Shown in pieces: positions 1 to 13,056 of a stretch of DNA of 64,000 bases. The notes under the pieces are model-generated. The model was not told the origin of the DNA. It saw only the letters and a program-made list of their open reading frames with translations, and made no database searches. Both the position numbers and the translations under genes were made by a program. Each line of letters starts with the position of its first letter. Within the stretch, counting starts at the first letter, position 1. This stretch comes from Enterobacteriaceae bacterium ESL0689 (GTDB lineage Bacteria; Pseudomonadota; Gammaproteobacteria; Enterobacterales; Enterobacteriaceae): contig JAQTIF010000001.1 in NCBI GenBank assembly GCA_029433525.1, positions 744,001 through 808,000 of the forward strand. Reading direction: 5' to 3'.

Positions 1-190
1 AACGAACCCGGCGGTCAATTTCCCGCAACCGTTTCTTATTGTATTGATAATCAGCGTTTTCGCTGCGGTCACCGAGGCTGGCAGCCCAGCTCACTTTTCG
101 GGTCACTTCCGGGCGTTCTTCACGCCATAATGTGTCCAGCTCTTGTTTCAGTTTTTCATACCCTTCACGAGTAATTAGCGGTGTTCTCAT
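1..190 (-). CDS. greB: Transcription elongation factor GreB (5' part, cut by window edge)
   Basis: Only the first 63 codons lie in the window. The start ATG reads leftward from 190 and the translation begins [18 protein letters not shown], followed by WREERPEVT and [14 protein letters not shown], which is the N-terminal coiled coil of GreB. GreB binds the RNA polymerase secondary channel and stimulates cleavage of backtracked transcripts; the acidic tip of the coiled coil falls in the [10 protein letters not shown] stretch. It is divergent from ompR, as in E. coli. The rest of the gene is outside the window. Confidence 0.95.
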   Translation of the reverse strand, partial: MRTPLITREGYEKLKQELDTLWREERPEVTRKVSWAASLGDRSENADYQYNKKRLREIDRRVR

Positions 191-430
191 CAGCGATTCT
201 TCTTTTTGATCGTCAGACAGCCACAGGGAAAAGCAGTGATGGCATGCGATGTGTGATAATCCCGACAGGATAAGCCCTGTGTTTTATGATTAAGTGTATA
301 CTTAACCTGCTGTTACATATGCTTTGTAACAATTTAGCTGACAATATATACCAGATTTCGCTGGTGGGTGAACCGGGCTTTTTTAAGAATAGGCGCGGCC
401 TGTTGTCGTGAACTTTTGGGAGTAGAAACA
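191..430. promoter_or_regulatory. greB/ompR divergent control region
   Basis: These 240 bp separate greB and ompR and must hold both promoters. A short inverted repeat, TTAAGT-GTAT-ACTTAA, lies at 290-305. The AT-rich stretch 315-355 (GTAACAATTTAGCTGACAAT) resembles the region upstream of the E. coli ompB operon from memory. The ompR RBS is GGGAG at 418-422, about 8 bases before its ATG. I cannot assign -35/-10 boxes firmly. Confidence 0.5.
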
Positions 431-2490
<2,060 letters not shown>

Positions 2491-2513
2491 GCAACGCCAG
2501 GGCATGTATCAAC

Positions 2514-2548
2514 AGAACATGCCGGATAGCCACGATCCGACATGTTCT
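2514..2548. terminator. Inverted repeat between convergent envZ and pck
   Basis: The arms AGAACATG (2514-2521) and CATGTTCT (2541-2548) can pair around a 19-base loop; outer bases CAACGC (2492-2497) and GCGTTG (2559-2564) could extend it. It sits between the convergent ends of envZ and pck. There is no clear U tract, so termination is a guess from position. Confidence 0.35.
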
Positions 2549-2555
2549 GATCCGG

Positions 2556-4178
2556 TTAGCGTTGTGGGCCAGCCGCAACCAACGCAGCACCGGTAGGGGT
2601 GTCGGTATATTGCGCGAAGTTGTTAATAAAGAGTTGCGCAAGCTGAGCCGCTTTTTCCTGCCACTGCTCCGGCGAACCATAAGTATTACGCGGATCGAGA
2701 ATCTCGCTATCGACCCCCGGCAGCGCCGCAGGGATCTGTAAATTGAATACTGGCAGGGTGAATGTCTCTGCATTATCCAGTTCGCCATTAAGAATGGCAT
2801 CGATAATGGCGCGCGTATTTTTAATCGAAATTCGTTTACCGGTGCCATTCCAGCCGGTGTTGACCAGATAGGCTTGAGCGCCAGCAGCCTGCATGCGTTT
2901 CACCAGCACTTCGGCATACTGGGTCGGATGCAGTGATAAAAATGCCGCACCGAAGCAGGCGGAGAAGGTGGGGGTGGGTTCGGTCACACCGCGTTCAGTG
3001 CCTGCCAGTTTCGCGGTAAACCCAGAAAGGAAATGATACTGCGTCTGATCGGCGGTCAGGCGTGATACTGGCGGCAGAACGCCAAAGGCGTCGGCGGTCA
3101 GAAAGATAACTTTGGTCGCATGCCCGGCTTTAGAGACAGGTTTTACGATATTTTCGATATGATAGATCGGATAGGAAACCCGGGTGTTTTCGGTCTTGCT
3201 GTTATCGTCGAAATCCACACTGCCATCGGGGCGAACCACAACATTTTCTAATAACGCATCACGGCGTATTGCGTGATAGATATCCGGCTCGGCCGCTTCA
3301 GACAGTTTGATTGTTTTCGCATAACAACCGCCCTCGAAGTTAAAGACACCGTCATCATCCCAGCCATGTTCATCATCGCCAATCAGGCGACGCTTCGGAT
3401 CGGTAGAGAGTGTTGTTTTGCCCGTACCAGACAGGCCAAAGAAAATCGCCACATCCTCTTTTTCACCGACATTCGCCGAACAGTGCATCGAGGCGATCCC
3501 TTTGAGCGGTAACAGATAGTTCATCATCGAGAACATCCCTTTCTTCATTTCACCGCCATACCAGGTTCCGCCGATAAGCTGGATACGTTCAGTCAGGTTG
3601 AAGGCGATAAAATTCTCTGAATTCAGCCCCTGTTCCTGCCACTGTGGATTGGTGCATTTCGCGCCATTCATCACAATAAAGTCGGGTTTAAATTGCGCCA
3701 GCTCTTCATCGCTGGGGCGGATGAACATATTTTTGACAAAGTGTGCCTGCCAGGCCACTTCGGTAATGAAACGCACACTCAGGCGCGTGTCAGCATTGGC
3801 ACCACAAAAGGCATCGACGACGAACAGACGTTTTCCGGAAAGCTGGCGGGTGACCAGTCCTTTCAGCTGCTGCCAGGTTTGTTGCGAGAGGGGTTTATTA
3901 TCGTTCTTGCCCTTACCTTTATCTGACCACCAGACGGTATCGCGCGTAATATCGTCACGAACAATATATTTATCTTTTGGCGAACGGCCGGTGAAGATCC
4001 CGGTATCGACCGCGATAGCGCCCGATTGGGTCAGTGTGCCGCGCTCATAGCCTTCAAGGGTGGGAACAAGTTCTTCCTGGTACAAGGTATCGTAGCTGGG
4101 GTTATAGACGATACTTTCAACATCGTTGATACCATAAGCGTTGAGATCCTGCGGGGTTAAACCATGATTAACACGCAT
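2556..4178 (-). CDS. pck: Phosphoenolpyruvate carboxykinase (ATP)
   Basis: 540 residues, the same length as E. coli Pck. It converts oxaloacetate and ATP to PEP, ADP and CO2, the committed gluconeogenic step. Visible motifs are the P-loop [11 protein letters not shown] (kinase-1a), the metal-binding GDDEHGWDD (kinase-2 region) and the substrate-binding [13 protein letters not shown] near residue 60. It is convergent with envZ, as in E. coli. Upstream, however, the E. coli neighbours yhgE/hslO are replaced by an MFS gene and the glycogen cluster. Its promoter should lie in 4179-4365. Confidence 0.99.
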   Translation of the reverse strand: MRVNHGLTPQDLNAYGINDVESIVYNPSYDTLYQEELVPTLEGYERGTLTQSGAIAVDTGIFTGRSPKDKYIVRDDITRDTVWWSDKGKGKNDNKPLSQQTWQQLKGLVTRQLSGKRLFVVDAFCGANADTRLSVRFITEVAWQAHFVKNMFIRPSDEELAQFKPDFIVMNGAKCTNPQWQEQGLNSENFIAFNLTERIQLIGGTWYGGEMKKGMFSMMNYLLPLKGIASMHCSANVGEKEDVAIFFGLSGTGKTTLSTDPKRRLIGDDEHGWDDDGVFNFEGGCYAKTIKLSEAAEPDIYHAIRRDALLENVVVRPDGSVDFDDNSKTENTRVSYPIYHIENIVKPVSKAGHATKVIFLTADAFGVLPPVSRLTADQTQYHFLSGFTAKLAGTERGVTEPTPTFSACFGAAFLSLHPTQYAEVLVKRMQAAGAQAYLVNTGWNGTGKRISIKNTRAIIDAILNGELDNAETFTLPVFNLQIPAALPGVDSEILDPRNTYGSPEQWQEKAAQLAQLFINNFAQYTDTPTGAALVAAGPQR

Positions 4179-4365
4179 GTCGTTGCTCCTTCACCAATAA
4201 GTTGTGTATCGTGAATTATAAGGGAAACAGCGCTGCACAGACCGCGACGAGGTTCATAGATTCAGGCATATTAGCGTCTGTTATCTTTGTTGTCGCGGGT
4301 GTAAGCGGCCAGAGGTGAGCCGTTATGCGTTATCCGGTTATTGGTTTGGCTGTCGGGCAGCCGGG

Positions 4366-5526
4366 TTATGACAATTTTCCGTACTGGTTCGCCTGCCGGT
4401 AGTCATACCAAAGATAAGCCGCCAGCGCTAACTCCAGTAATGTTAAGGTCAGTAATGTGTTAATAAAGAAGTCACTGCCTTGCCGGGTTAAAATACCACC
4501 GCTGATAAAGGGGAAAAGATATACGCCAATAAAGTAGAACAGACTGAAGACCGTCAACACCTGTTCTTTATAAACTGCCGCGATATGTTTGAGAGAGAGA
4601 TTCTGGATCAGTGGATAAACCAGGCCATAACTGACGCCTAATAATAGACTGGCGATGCTGTAAGTCAGATTTGAAAATGCGAAGTTAAATAATGCCACGG
4701 ACAGCGCCATCGCCAATAATAACAAGACGATCGCCTGATTAATCTGCAGACGGTTAATCAGACCGGTTAATAAAAAACGCGAGCCAATAACGGCAAGGGT
4801 ATAGCTAATATAGAAAAACGAAAAATCTAACTTGCGTTCCTGAGCAAACAGTGTTTGAAAACTCATCATTGAGCTAAAAATACAGGCACCGATCAGCACC
4901 ATGATAACCGGATATTTAGCGGGGTTACGGAAGGTTATCATCACCGCCTGGCTTAGGGTTGTCGGGCGTTTTATCGTCGTCATTTGCTGAGTATCAGGGT
5001 GACTGAAAAACAGCCACGCCGCCAGTAAAGAGAGGAGGGCACTGAATATAAATATCATCAGCCAGGGTAGCTGATACTCAATGACTGTTTTAACCAATGC
5101 CGGGGTCATGCCGGTACCCAGCATATTAAAGGCGGCAATCAAGCTGAAGTTTTTACTCCGGGTCTGTTCATCGCTGCTGCTGGCGACAATAATCGGCCCG
5201 AGAGTATAAATCCCACCCCAGCCGATCCCTAAAAAAATCTGTGCCAGATAGAACAAGCTGATTTGTTGACAGATGATTAAAATAATACCCATTGCATAAC
5301 AGACACTGCAGATAGCGGCTAAGCAAGATACCGGTATTTTGTTTAATAAACGCGGTAAGCAAAAGAACGCACATAAAATACCAATAAAGCCACTACTGAT
5401 TATTTTTCCTGAGCTGGCGGCAGTGATCTGAAAGTGATCATGTAAAAACAGAGGTAATGTCAGCATGACACCATAAGAGAAAGCGGCCAGAAAGGAACCG
5501 AGGAATATTTTTTTTAATGAATCCAT
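4366..5526 (-). CDS. MFS transporter, substrate unknown
   Basis: 386 residues, almost wholly hydrophobic, with the length and helix pattern of a 12-TM major facilitator: paired bundles separated by a short charged loop near residues 180-195 (HPDTQQMTTIKRPTT). The first half has the MFS-like loop RLLNKIPVS after TM2 and a glycine-rich helix FLGIGWGGIYTLGP. It looks like the sugar-efflux/drug-efflux half of the superfamily, but I cannot assign a substrate. The DNA is visibly richer in A and T than its neighbours, and no E. coli gene stands here, so horizontal gain is likely. It is leftward, upstream of pck, with its own promoter presumably in 5527-5560. Confidence 0.8.
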   Translation of the reverse strand: MDSLKKIFLGSFLAAFSYGVMLTLPLFLHDHFQITAASSGKIISSGFIGILCAFFCLPRLLNKIPVSCLAAICSVCYAMGIILIICQQISLFYLAQIFLGIGWGGIYTLGPIIVASSSDEQTRSKNFSLIAAFNMLGTGMTPALVKTVIEYQLPWLMIFIFSALLSLLAAWLFFSHPDTQQMTTIKRPTTLSQAVMITFRNPAKYPVIMVLIGACIFSSMMSFQTLFAQERKLDFSFFYISYTLAVIGSRFLLTGLINRLQINQAIVLLLLAMALSVALFNFAFSNLTYSIASLLLGVSYGLVYPLIQNLSLKHIAAVYKEQVLTVFSLFYFIGVYLFPFISGGILTRQGSDFFINTLLTLTLLELALAAYLWYDYRQANQYGKLS

Positions 5527-5558
5527 CCTGTTACTCCAGTTAGTTTATAAACAGCTGG

Positions 5559-5700
5559 CTTAGAGCCTATCCCATTAGGCTATTTTACTTGCCATTTTGT
5601 CCTTGGGCAGTGCTCGAAATCCTTACGTACGACCGGTACGCACCGGTTTCTTCGTGCTGTTGATATCCAGACTATAACGCCTGGCGGGTCAGGTGCTAAG
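5559..5700 (+). repeat. Dispersed palindromic repeat, copy A
   Basis: A full-length copy of the repeat described at 46431-46582. It starts CTTAGAGCCTATCCCATTAG, has the shared core TATTTTACTTGCCATTTT and the core piece CAGTGCTCGAAATCC, and ends with ATAACGCCTGGCGGGTCAGG then TGCTAAG. The ends are imperfect inverted repeats, flanked by CTTAG and CTAAG. It lies between the MFS start and the glgP end, at the edge of the translocated glycogen block. Confidence 0.75.
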
Positions 5701-5784
5701 TTTTATTGTGGTTTTAATGGACTCAGAAGCTTTCCGTCCAGGAGCTTCGGGTAGCAGAAATGGTGATTGGCGATGTGGTTTCTC

Positions 5785-5810
5785 TGCGCTGCCTGTTTTC
5801 AGGCAGCGCA
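5785..5810 (-). terminator. Strong hairpin after glgP
   Basis: Perfect 11-bp stem TGCGCTGCCTG/CAGGCAGCGCA around a TTTT loop (AAAA on the glgP strand), ten bases beyond the glgP stop. There is no U tract on the glgP side (GAGAAACC follows), so it may end the glg transcript with Rho help or act as a 3' stabiliser. Confidence 0.5.
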
Positions 5811-5819
5811 CGGAGTCGG

Positions 5820-8267
5820 TTACATTCTGATAGGCTCAATATGCCAGATATTGTCAGCATACTCCTCAATGGTGCGATCCGATGAAAAATAGCCCATGCC
5901 AGCGATATTGCGCATCGCGATTGTTGTCCACTGTTCAGGGTGGCGGTATAGCTCATCGACCTTATCCTGGCAATCAACATAACTACGGAAATCCGCCAAT
6001 ACCTGGTAATGATCACCAAAGTTAATCAGTGAATCGACCAGATCACGATAACGTCCCGGCTCTAAGGGGCTAAATACCCCAGTAGCGATTTGGGTCAGCA
6101 CCTGATTTAACTCGGCGTCACTTTCGTAATAATCCCGTGGGTTATAACCGTTACGCCGCAGCGCCTCCACCTGTTGCGCGGTATTGCCGAAGATAAAAAG
6201 ATTTTCCTCACCCACATGCTCCTGGATTTCAATATTCGCGCCATCAAGGGTGCCGATCGTCAGTGCGCCGTTCAGTGCGAACTTCATGTTGCTGGTGCCA
6301 GAGGCTTCGGTTCCCGCCAGTGAAATCTGTTGCGAAAGATCAGCGGCCGGAATAATCAATTGCGCGAGGCTGACGCTGTAGTTGGGGATAAAGATCACTT
6401 TCAGTTTATCGCCCGTTTGTCGGTCCTGGTTGATCACTGCCGCGACATCATTAATCAGACGAATGATATGGCGCGCCATGTAGTAGGCAGACGCCGCTTT
6501 ACCGGCAAAGATACTTACCCGTGGCACCCATCCGGCATCAGGATCTGCCTTAATGCGGTTATAGCGGGCGATGATATGCAACACATTCATCAACTGGCGT
6601 TTATATTCATGTATCCGCTTGATTTGCACATCAAACAAGGCTTTTGGATTGACCACGACGTTAAGCTGCTGGGCGATATATTCAGCTAGGCGCTGCTTAT
6701 TCTCAAACTTAGCCTGGCGTACAGCCTCATTGACTATCGGAAAATCAAGACGTTGTTGCAGCTTCTGTAAATCGCTGAGATCGGAACGCCAGCCGCGACC
6801 GATATTGTTATCCAGTACCTGCGATAGAGAGGGATTCGCCAGCGCCAGCCAGCGTCGTGGGGTGACACCGTTGGTGACGTTAGTAAAACGTGTCGGGAAA
6901 ATCCGGGCGAAGTCGGCAAACAGCGATTCCACCATTAGCCGTGAATGCAGCGCGGAAACACCGTTAACTTTCTGACTGACGACCACTGCCAGCCAGGCCA
7001 TGCGCACACGACGGCCGTTGGATTCGTCGATCAGCGAGACACGGCTTAACAGTGCGGTATCATTGGGATACTGTTTCTGCACTGTTTTGAGAAAATAATC
7101 ATTAATTTCAAAGATAATTTGCAGATGACGCGGCAGGATCTTGCCCAGCATATCGACAGGCCAGGTTTCCAGTGCTTCGCTCATCAGCGTATGGTTCGTA
7201 TAGGAAAATACCTGGCAGGCCACGTCAAAGGCATCATCCCAGCTGAATTTATGTTTATCAATTAACAGACGCATTAATTCAGGGATCGACAATACCGGAT
7301 GGGTGTCATTGAGGTGAATCGCTATTTTCTCCGCCAGATTGCTGAATGTTTCATACTGCTGATAATGGCGATGGAGAATATCCTGTACCGTGGCGGAGAC
7401 AAGGAAGTACTCCTGACGCAAACGCAGTTCACGCCCGGAACAGGTGGAGTCATCCGGATAGAGTACCCGCGAAACGTTTTCGGAAAAGTTTTTATTTTCT
7501 ACCGCGGCGAAATAGTCCCCCTGGTTAAATTTACCGAGGTTGATTTCACTGCTGGCCTGAGCATGCCACAAGCGCAACGTATTAGTGGCATCAGTAGCAA
7601 AGCCCGGGACTATCTGATCATAGGCTTCGGCAAGGATCTCCTCGGTTTCCACCCAGTGCGTCCGGCTGCCCTCCTGCTGGATGCGACCACCAAAACAGAC
7701 TTTATAACGCGGCTGATGGCGTTCGAACTCCCAGGGGTTGCCATACTCCAGCCAGTAATCGGGCGACTCCTGCTGTTGTCCATCGACGATAGTCTGCTTA
7801 AACATGCCATAGTCATAGCGAATACCATAGCCATAACCCGGTAAGCCCAGGGTGGCGAGCGAATCGAGGAAACAGGCAGCCAGTCGGCCAAGACCACCAT
7901 TGCCCAGCCCGGGATCGCTCTCTTCATTAAGCAATTCGGTCAGATTGAGTCCCATCTCGGCCAATGCCTGATTGACCTCATCGTAAATGCCTAATGACAA
8001 CAAGGCATTAGAGAGCGTGCGGCCGATCAGAAATTCCATTGACAGGTAATAAACCCTGCGCACCTCCTGAGAGATCTGCGCACGATTAGTCCGTAGCCAG
8101 CGCTCCACCATGCGATCGCGCACGGCAAACAGAGTGGCGTTAAGCCATTCGTGTTCATTGGCGATCGCCGGATCTCTGCCGAGAGTAAACATTAACTTAT
8201 AGGCAATAGAGTGTTTGAGCGCCTCAACGCCTAATGTCGGCGCAGAGTAGATAACAGGTACATTCAT
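5820..8267 (-). CDS. glgP: Glycogen phosphorylase
   Basis: 815 residues, the E. coli GlgP length. It releases glucose-1-phosphate from the non-reducing ends of glycogen using pyridoxal phosphate. The C-terminal half holds the PLP site [20 protein letters not shown] (the K of NMKFAL is the Schiff-base lysine, about residue 660) and GTLDGANIE; the N-terminal half has [15 protein letters not shown]. It is the last gene of the leftward glg operon, 18 bases after glgA. The RBS TGGAG lies just upstream of the ATG at 8267. Confidence 0.99.
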   Translation of the reverse strand: MNVPVIYSAPTLGVEALKHSIAYKLMFTLGRDPAIANEHEWLNATLFAVRDRMVERWLRTNRAQISQEVRRVYYLSMEFLIGRTLSNALLSLGIYDEVNQALAEMGLNLTELLNEESDPGLGNGGLGRLAACFLDSLATLGLPGYGYGIRYDYGMFKQTIVDGQQQESPDYWLEYGNPWEFERHQPRYKVCFGGRIQQEGSRTHWVETEEILAEAYDQIVPGFATDATNTLRLWHAQASSEINLGKFNQGDYFAAVENKNFSENVSRVLYPDDSTCSGRELRLRQEYFLVSATVQDILHRHYQQYETFSNLAEKIAIHLNDTHPVLSIPELMRLLIDKHKFSWDDAFDVACQVFSYTNHTLMSEALETWPVDMLGKILPRHLQIIFEINDYFLKTVQKQYPNDTALLSRVSLIDESNGRRVRMAWLAVVVSQKVNGVSALHSRLMVESLFADFARIFPTRFTNVTNGVTPRRWLALANPSLSQVLDNNIGRGWRSDLSDLQKLQQRLDFPIVNEAVRQAKFENKQRLAEYIAQQLNVVVNPKALFDVQIKRIHEYKRQLMNVLHIIARYNRIKADPDAGWVPRVSIFAGKAASAYYMARHIIRLINDVAAVINQDRQTGDKLKVIFIPNYSVSLAQLIIPAADLSQQISLAGTEASGTSNMKFALNGALTIGTLDGANIEIQEHVGEENLFIFGNTAQQVEALRRNGYNPRDYYESDAELNQVLTQIATGVFSPLEPGRYRDLVDSLINFGDHYQVLADFRSYVDCQDKVDELYRHPEQWTTIAMRNIAGMGYFSSDRTIEEYADNIWHIEPIRM

Positions 8268-8285
8268 CGCAAAGACTCCAGGTCA

Positions 8286-9719
8286 TTACATCAAGCGTTG
8301 ATAAAGTTCATGATAAGCGTTTGCTGCTACGCGCCAGCTAAAATCCTTTTTCATCGCCTGACGTTGTACATAACGCCAGAGCGATGGACGTGACCACAAT
8401 ACAAATGAACGGCGGATAACACGTAATAGCGACTGTACATCGCTCTCTTCAAAGACAAAGCCACTGGCTATTCCGTCAGCCAGATTTTCGAGGGAACAGT
8501 CCTCAACAGTATCGGTGAGCCCGCCAGTGCGTCTTACCAGCGGTAACGTGCCATATTTCAGGCCATAGAGCTGCGTCAAACCGCAAGGTTCAAAACGACT
8601 GGGAACCAGGATCACATCGGCACCAGCGATAATGCGATGCGAGAACGCTTCATGATAACCAATCTGCACGCTGACCTGGCCAGGATGCGCCGCCGCTGCC
8701 GCAAGGAATCCCTCCTGCAGGCGCGGATCTCCCGCCCCCAGCAAGACAAACTGCCCTCCCTGCTCTAGCAGTGCCGGTAACGCCTCCAGCACTAAATCGA
8801 GCCCTTTCTGATGGGTCAGGCGACTGACCACCGCGAATAAAGGGGCGCGTAAGTTGACCTGTAGCCCCATCGTCATCTGGAGCTGGCGTTTGTTTTCCTG
8901 CTTGTTTTCCAGACAGTCACAATCGTAATGGGAAGTCAGTAGCGTATCGCTCGCCGGGTCCCAGATATTTTCATCCACACCATTGAGGATACCCGAGAGC
9001 CGCTCTTGCTGCTGTCGTTGCAGCAGGAGTCCCTCCATACCATAAGCAAACTGGGGACTGGTGATTTCACGGGCATAAGTCGGACTGACTGCTGTAATAT
9101 GGTCGGCATAATAGAGCCCCGCTTTGAGGAAAGAGATCTGGCCATGAAATTCGAGACCATACATATGGTAAAACGACCACGGTAGCGCGATATCAGACAT
9201 ATGGTGAGCCGAGAACATCCCCTGGTAGGCGAGGTTATGCACGGTAAAGACCGATTTAGCTGGATGCCCACGTGCTTCGAGATAGGCAGGTACCAGTCCG
9301 GCATGCCAGTCATGAGCATGGATAACCTCAGGCTGCCAGAAAGGATCTAACCCGGCTGCCATTTCACAGCCGACCCACCCCAACAGTGCAAAACGTAGCA
9401 CATTGTCGGCATAAGCATTTTGCCAGGCGTCGTGATAGGGACTGCCGGGGCGGTCATAAAGATGTGGCGCTTCAATTAAATAGAGACTGAGGCCGTTAAA
9501 GTGAGCAAACAGCAGGGTTATCGGGCCGGCGAATGTCTCCCGTTGTGTTACCACCTGGGCATCGGTGACTCCCTCGCGGATAGCGGGGAATGCCGGTAAC
9601 AGGATACGGCTGTCTTCACCGGCAGTGATTTGTGCGGCGGGCAGCGCACCAATCACGTCCGCCAGTCCACCGGTTTTGAGTAACGGAAATATTTCCGAAC
9701 AGACATGTAAGACCCGCAT
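8286..9719 (-). CDS. glgA: Glycogen synthase (ADP-glucose)
   Basis: 477 residues, the E. coli length. A GT5 glycosyltransferase that adds glucose from ADP-glucose to the growing alpha-1,4 chain. The ADP-glucose binding motif KTGGLADV (K15) is near the N-terminus and the GT-B C-terminal site [19 protein letters not shown] near residue 380. Two ATGs are possible: 9725, which overlaps the glgC stop as TAATG but is only two bases from the AGGAG, and 9719, eight bases from it and matching the family start. I chose 9719. The tight junction implies coupling to glgC. Confidence 0.97.
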   Translation of the reverse strand: MRVLHVCSEIFPLLKTGGLADVIGALPAAQITAGEDSRILLPAFPAIREGVTDAQVVTQRETFAGPITLLFAHFNGLSLYLIEAPHLYDRPGSPYHDAWQNAYADNVLRFALLGWVGCEMAAGLDPFWQPEVIHAHDWHAGLVPAYLEARGHPAKSVFTVHNLAYQGMFSAHHMSDIALPWSFYHMYGLEFHGQISFLKAGLYYADHITAVSPTYAREITSPQFAYGMEGLLLQRQQQERLSGILNGVDENIWDPASDTLLTSHYDCDCLENKQENKRQLQMTMGLQVNLRAPLFAVVSRLTHQKGLDLVLEALPALLEQGGQFVLLGAGDPRLQEGFLAAAAAHPGQVSVQIGYHEAFSHRIIAGADVILVPSRFEPCGLTQLYGLKYGTLPLVRRTGGLTDTVEDCSLENLADGIASGFVFEESDVQSLLRVIRRSFVLWSRPSLWRYVQRQAMKKDFSWRVAANAYHELYQRLM

Positions 9720-9724
9720 AGTCA

Positions 9725-11017
9725 TTACTCCTGCTGATATCCCAGTTTACGCAACATATCGCGCGTTACCAGTACGATGCCCTCTTCGGAGCGGTAGAAT
9801 CGGCGGGTGTCCTCTTCCGCGTGTTCACCAATCACCATCCCTTCGGGGATCACACAGGCGCGATCAATCACACAGCGATGCAGTCGACAGGAGCGTCCGA
9901 CCCGGACATCGGGTAATAAAACGGCAGAATCGATATGGCAGAAAGAGTTGATTCGCACCCGAGAGAACAGAACCGACTGCACGACGACGGAGCCCGAAAT
10001 AATACAGCCACCGGAAACCAGCGAGTTCAGTGTCATACCGTGACTCCCCGAGTGGTCATGGACAAATCGGGCCGGTGGCAGCGGCTCCATATGGGTGCGG
10101 ATCGGCCAGCTCTGATCGTACATGTCCAGTTCCGGCATCACGGAAGCGAGATCAAGATTGGCTTTCCAGTAGGCGTCCAGGGTGCCGACATCACGCCAGT
10201 AGGGTTGTGAATCGGGATCAGACTGGACACAGGAGTGGGTAAAGGGATGGGCGTAAGCGACACCGGCTTCGGTTAATTTAGGAATAATATCTTTGCCAAA
10301 ATCATGACTGGAGTTTTCGTCGTTATTATCTTCCGTCAACAGATCATAAAGAAAATCGGCATCAAAGACATAGATCCCCATACTGGCCAGTGATTTGCTG
10401 GCATCGCCCGGCAGGATCGGGGGGGCGACCGGTTTCTCAATAAAGGCGATAATTTTATTATTTCTGTCTACCGCCATCACGCCAAAAGCCGAAGCTTCTT
10501 CGACCGGCACCGGCATACAGGCCACGGTGCAGCAGGCACCTTTTTCCACATGGTCGATCAACATCCGGGAGTAATCCTGTTTGTAGATATGATCGCCCGC
10601 AAGGATCATCACATATTTTGCCCGATAGCGACGAACAATATCGAGATTCTGGGTGACCGCGTCGGCCGTTCCGCGATACCAGTTTTCCCCCTGTACTCGC
10701 TGCTGGGCAGGCAGCAAATCGACAAACTCGTTCATCTCTTCGCTAAAAAATGACCAGCCACGCTGGATATGCTGCACCAGGGTATGAGACTGATACTGCG
10801 TGATAACACCGATACGGCGGATGCCTGAATTAATGCAATTAGATAGCGCAAAGTCGATGATGCGAAACTTGCCGCCAAAATGCACCGCTGGCTTGGCGCG
10901 TTTTGCGGTTAAGTCTTTCAGCCGGGTACCCCGTCCGCCAGCAAGAATCAGTGCCACCGTCTTTGTCGGTAGTTCCCGTGCCTGCATTAATAAGTCGTTC
11001 TCTTTTAGTCTCACCAT
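9725..11017 (-). CDS. glgC: Glucose-1-phosphate adenylyltransferase
   Basis: 430 residues (E. coli 431). It makes ADP-glucose from glucose-1-phosphate and ATP, the regulated step of glycogen synthesis, allosterically controlled by fructose-1,6-bisphosphate and AMP in enterobacteria. Visible are the pyrophosphorylase motif [15 protein letters not shown] (about 23-37), [16 protein letters not shown], the catalytic region [14 protein letters not shown], and a C-terminal left-handed beta-helix with [11 protein letters not shown]. Its stop overlaps the first possible glgA ATG. Confidence 0.99.
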   Translation of the reverse strand: MVRLKENDLLMQARELPTKTVALILAGGRGTRLKDLTAKRAKPAVHFGGKFRIIDFALSNCINSGIRRIGVITQYQSHTLVQHIQRGWSFFSEEMNEFVDLLPAQQRVQGENWYRGTADAVTQNLDIVRRYRAKYVMILAGDHIYKQDYSRMLIDHVEKGACCTVACMPVPVEEASAFGVMAVDRNNKIIAFIEKPVAPPILPGDASKSLASMGIYVFDADFLYDLLTEDNNDENSSHDFGKDIIPKLTEAGVAYAHPFTHSCVQSDPDSQPYWRDVGTLDAYWKANLDLASVMPELDMYDQSWPIRTHMEPLPPARFVHDHSGSHGMTLNSLVSGGCIISGSVVVQSVLFSRVRINSFCHIDSAVLLPDVRVGRSCRLHRCVIDRACVIPEGMVIGEHAEEDTRRFYRSEEGIVLVTRDMLRKLGYQQE

Positions 11018-11079
11018 GATGACCCCCTTTTTACATCCCTGCCTTTCAGATACCCTCGCCCGATCGAAAATTTCAGGAT

Positions 11080-13056
11080 TTATTTGCGCTGAAAGATACA
11101 GATCCCATGCGCGGGTCCATGCCAGATAGTCATAATGCGGTGGTTATCCTCCCCGCTAAAGGGGGGGACGCTGTACCATGTTCCTGCGGGTAAGGTCATC
11201 TCGACCTTATCCGGGGTAGCATTCAGGGTGATTAACCAATGGTCAGTCAGCAGGATTTGCATCCGTGTGATCCCGGACTGCCACTCGTCAACCGTTAAAG
11301 GTTGTGCATATTGATTGAGCCACTGCACGTTGCCATCGCCTTCCTGCCACCAGCAATTGACGGTCAATGCCGGAATATGGCGACGCAGATGAATGAGTGC
11401 GGCAGTAAACGCAATCAGTTGATGATCCGCCTGACGCCAGTCGAGCCAGGTAAGTGCATTGTCCTGACAATAGGCATTATTATTGCCCTGCTGGCTATGC
11501 CCTGACTCATCACCGGCCAGCAACATCGGTGTCCCCTGTGCCAGCAGTAGAGTGGTGAGGAGCGCATGGACGCTATTTTGCCGTCGTTTAGCAACATCGG
11601 GTGGGCTCGCTAATCCTTCTGTCCCATGATTATGGCTGTAGTTATTGTTGCTGCCATCACGATTGTCTTCACCGTTTGCTTGATTATGTTTTTGCTCGAA
11701 ACAGACACAGTCACGTAAGGTGAAGCCATCGTGAGCGGTCACCAGGTTGATGGCGGCGGCGGGTTGACGGCCATTGCGGCAAAAGCGATCACTGGAAGCC
11801 GCAAAGCGGCGGGCAAACTCTCCTGATGAGAGATTGTTTTGCAACCAGAAACGTCTGGTGGAATCGCGAAAAAGATCATTCCACTCGGCAAACAAAGGCG
11901 GAAAATTGCCCGCCTGGTAGCCATCGGGGCCGATATCCCAGGGTTCGGCAATCAATTTGACGGCTGCCAGGTGTGGGTCCTGGCGGATGGCTTCAAACAG
12001 CGGTGCATCCTGGCGAAATTCTGGGGTACGTCCCATCACGGTTGCCAGATCGAAACGGAAACCATCAACGTGACACTCATCGACCCAGAAACGTAGGCAC
12101 TGGCGGGCATATTCCACCACTGCAGGATGGCTGAGATTGAGCGTATTACCGCAACCACTCCAGTTGATATAATCGCCTGTTGGCTGAAGCCAGTAATAAC
12201 TACGGTTGTCGATGCCGCGTAGTGAAATTGTGGGGCCGCTCAGATCGATTTCGGCACTGTGATTGAGCACGATATCAAGGATCACTTCGATACCGGCTGT
12301 ATGCAACGCTTTGATGGCATCACGTAATTCATTCAGCGCCCGTGCCGGTACGCGGGCATAGCGTGGTTCGACGGCAAAGAGCGCCAGCGGGTTATAGCCC
12401 CAGTAATTACGCAAGCCCATTTGTTGCAGGCGGGGTTCGGTGGCAGATTGCGCCACTGGCATTAGCTCCAGTGTGGTGATGCCAAGGGTATGAAAATAGT
12501 CGATCATTCGTGGGTGAGCTAACGCCTGATAGGTGCCGCGAATGTCGGCCGGGAGATCAGGATGCAGCCAGGTCAGCCCTTTGACATGTGCTTCATAGAT
12601 AACCGTCTGACCCCAGGGGATGGCGGGAGGCGTATCATTACCCCAGTCGTAGCGCAGATCGACCACCTGTGATTTAGGGGCAATCGCGGCGCTATCATGC
12701 GGATCGGGCGACTGATCGCCACCGAACAGGCGCGCATCATCGCATAATTCGCCGACAACTTGATGAGCGCAAGGATCGAGCAGCAATTTGGCCGGATTAA
12801 AGCGATGTCCCTGCGCCGGTTGCCAGGGCCCATGCACCCGGTAGCCATAGCGCAATCCCGGTCTGCCCGTCGCCAGAAAGCCGTGCCAGATATCGCCACT
12901 GCGCCTCGGTAAATCAGCACGCTGTTCGTGACCTTCGGCATCGAACACACATAACTCGACGCGCTCGGCATGGGCGGAAAAGAGCGCAAAATTAACTCCG
13001 TTACCCTCGTAGCGGGCACCTGAGGGTGTCGGCTTGCCTGCGGTCAGCGTGATCAT
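11080..13056 (-). CDS. glgX: Glycogen debranching enzyme
   Basis: 658 residues (E. coli 657). A GH13 isoamylase-type enzyme that cuts alpha-1,6 branches of limit dextrins left by GlgP. An N-terminal CBM48 domain (about 1-125) precedes the TIM barrel; conserved regions are [24 protein letters not shown] with the nucleophile Asp, [10 protein letters not shown] with the acid/base Glu, and [11 protein letters not shown]. The start ATG overlaps the glgB stop (ATGA), so translation is coupled. 62 bases separate it from glgC. Confidence 0.98.
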   Translation of the reverse strand: MITLTAGKPTPSGARYEGNGVNFALFSAHAERVELCVFDAEGHEQRADLPRRSGDIWHGFLATGRPGLRYGYRVHGPWQPAQGHRFNPAKLLLDPCAHQVVGELCDDARLFGGDQSPDPHDSAAIAPKSQVVDLRYDWGNDTPPAIPWGQTVIYEAHVKGLTWLHPDLPADIRGTYQALAHPRMIDYFHTLGITTLELMPVAQSATEPRLQQMGLRNYWGYNPLALFAVEPRYARVPARALNELRDAIKALHTAGIEVILDIVLNHSAEIDLSGPTISLRGIDNRSYYWLQPTGDYINWSGCGNTLNLSHPAVVEYARQCLRFWVDECHVDGFRFDLATVMGRTPEFRQDAPLFEAIRQDPHLAAVKLIAEPWDIGPDGYQAGNFPPLFAEWNDLFRDSTRRFWLQNNLSSGEFARRFAASSDRFCRNGRQPAAAINLVTAHDGFTLRDCVCFEQKHNQANGEDNRDGSNNNYSHNHGTEGLASPPDVAKRRQNSVHALLTTLLLAQGTPMLLAGDESGHSQQGNNNAYCQDNALTWLDWRQADHQLIAFTAALIHLRRHIPALTVNCWWQEGDGNVQWLNQYAQPLTVDEWQSGITRMQILLTDHWLITLNATPDKVEMTLPAGTWYSVPPFSGEDNHRIMTIWHGPAHGICIFQRK

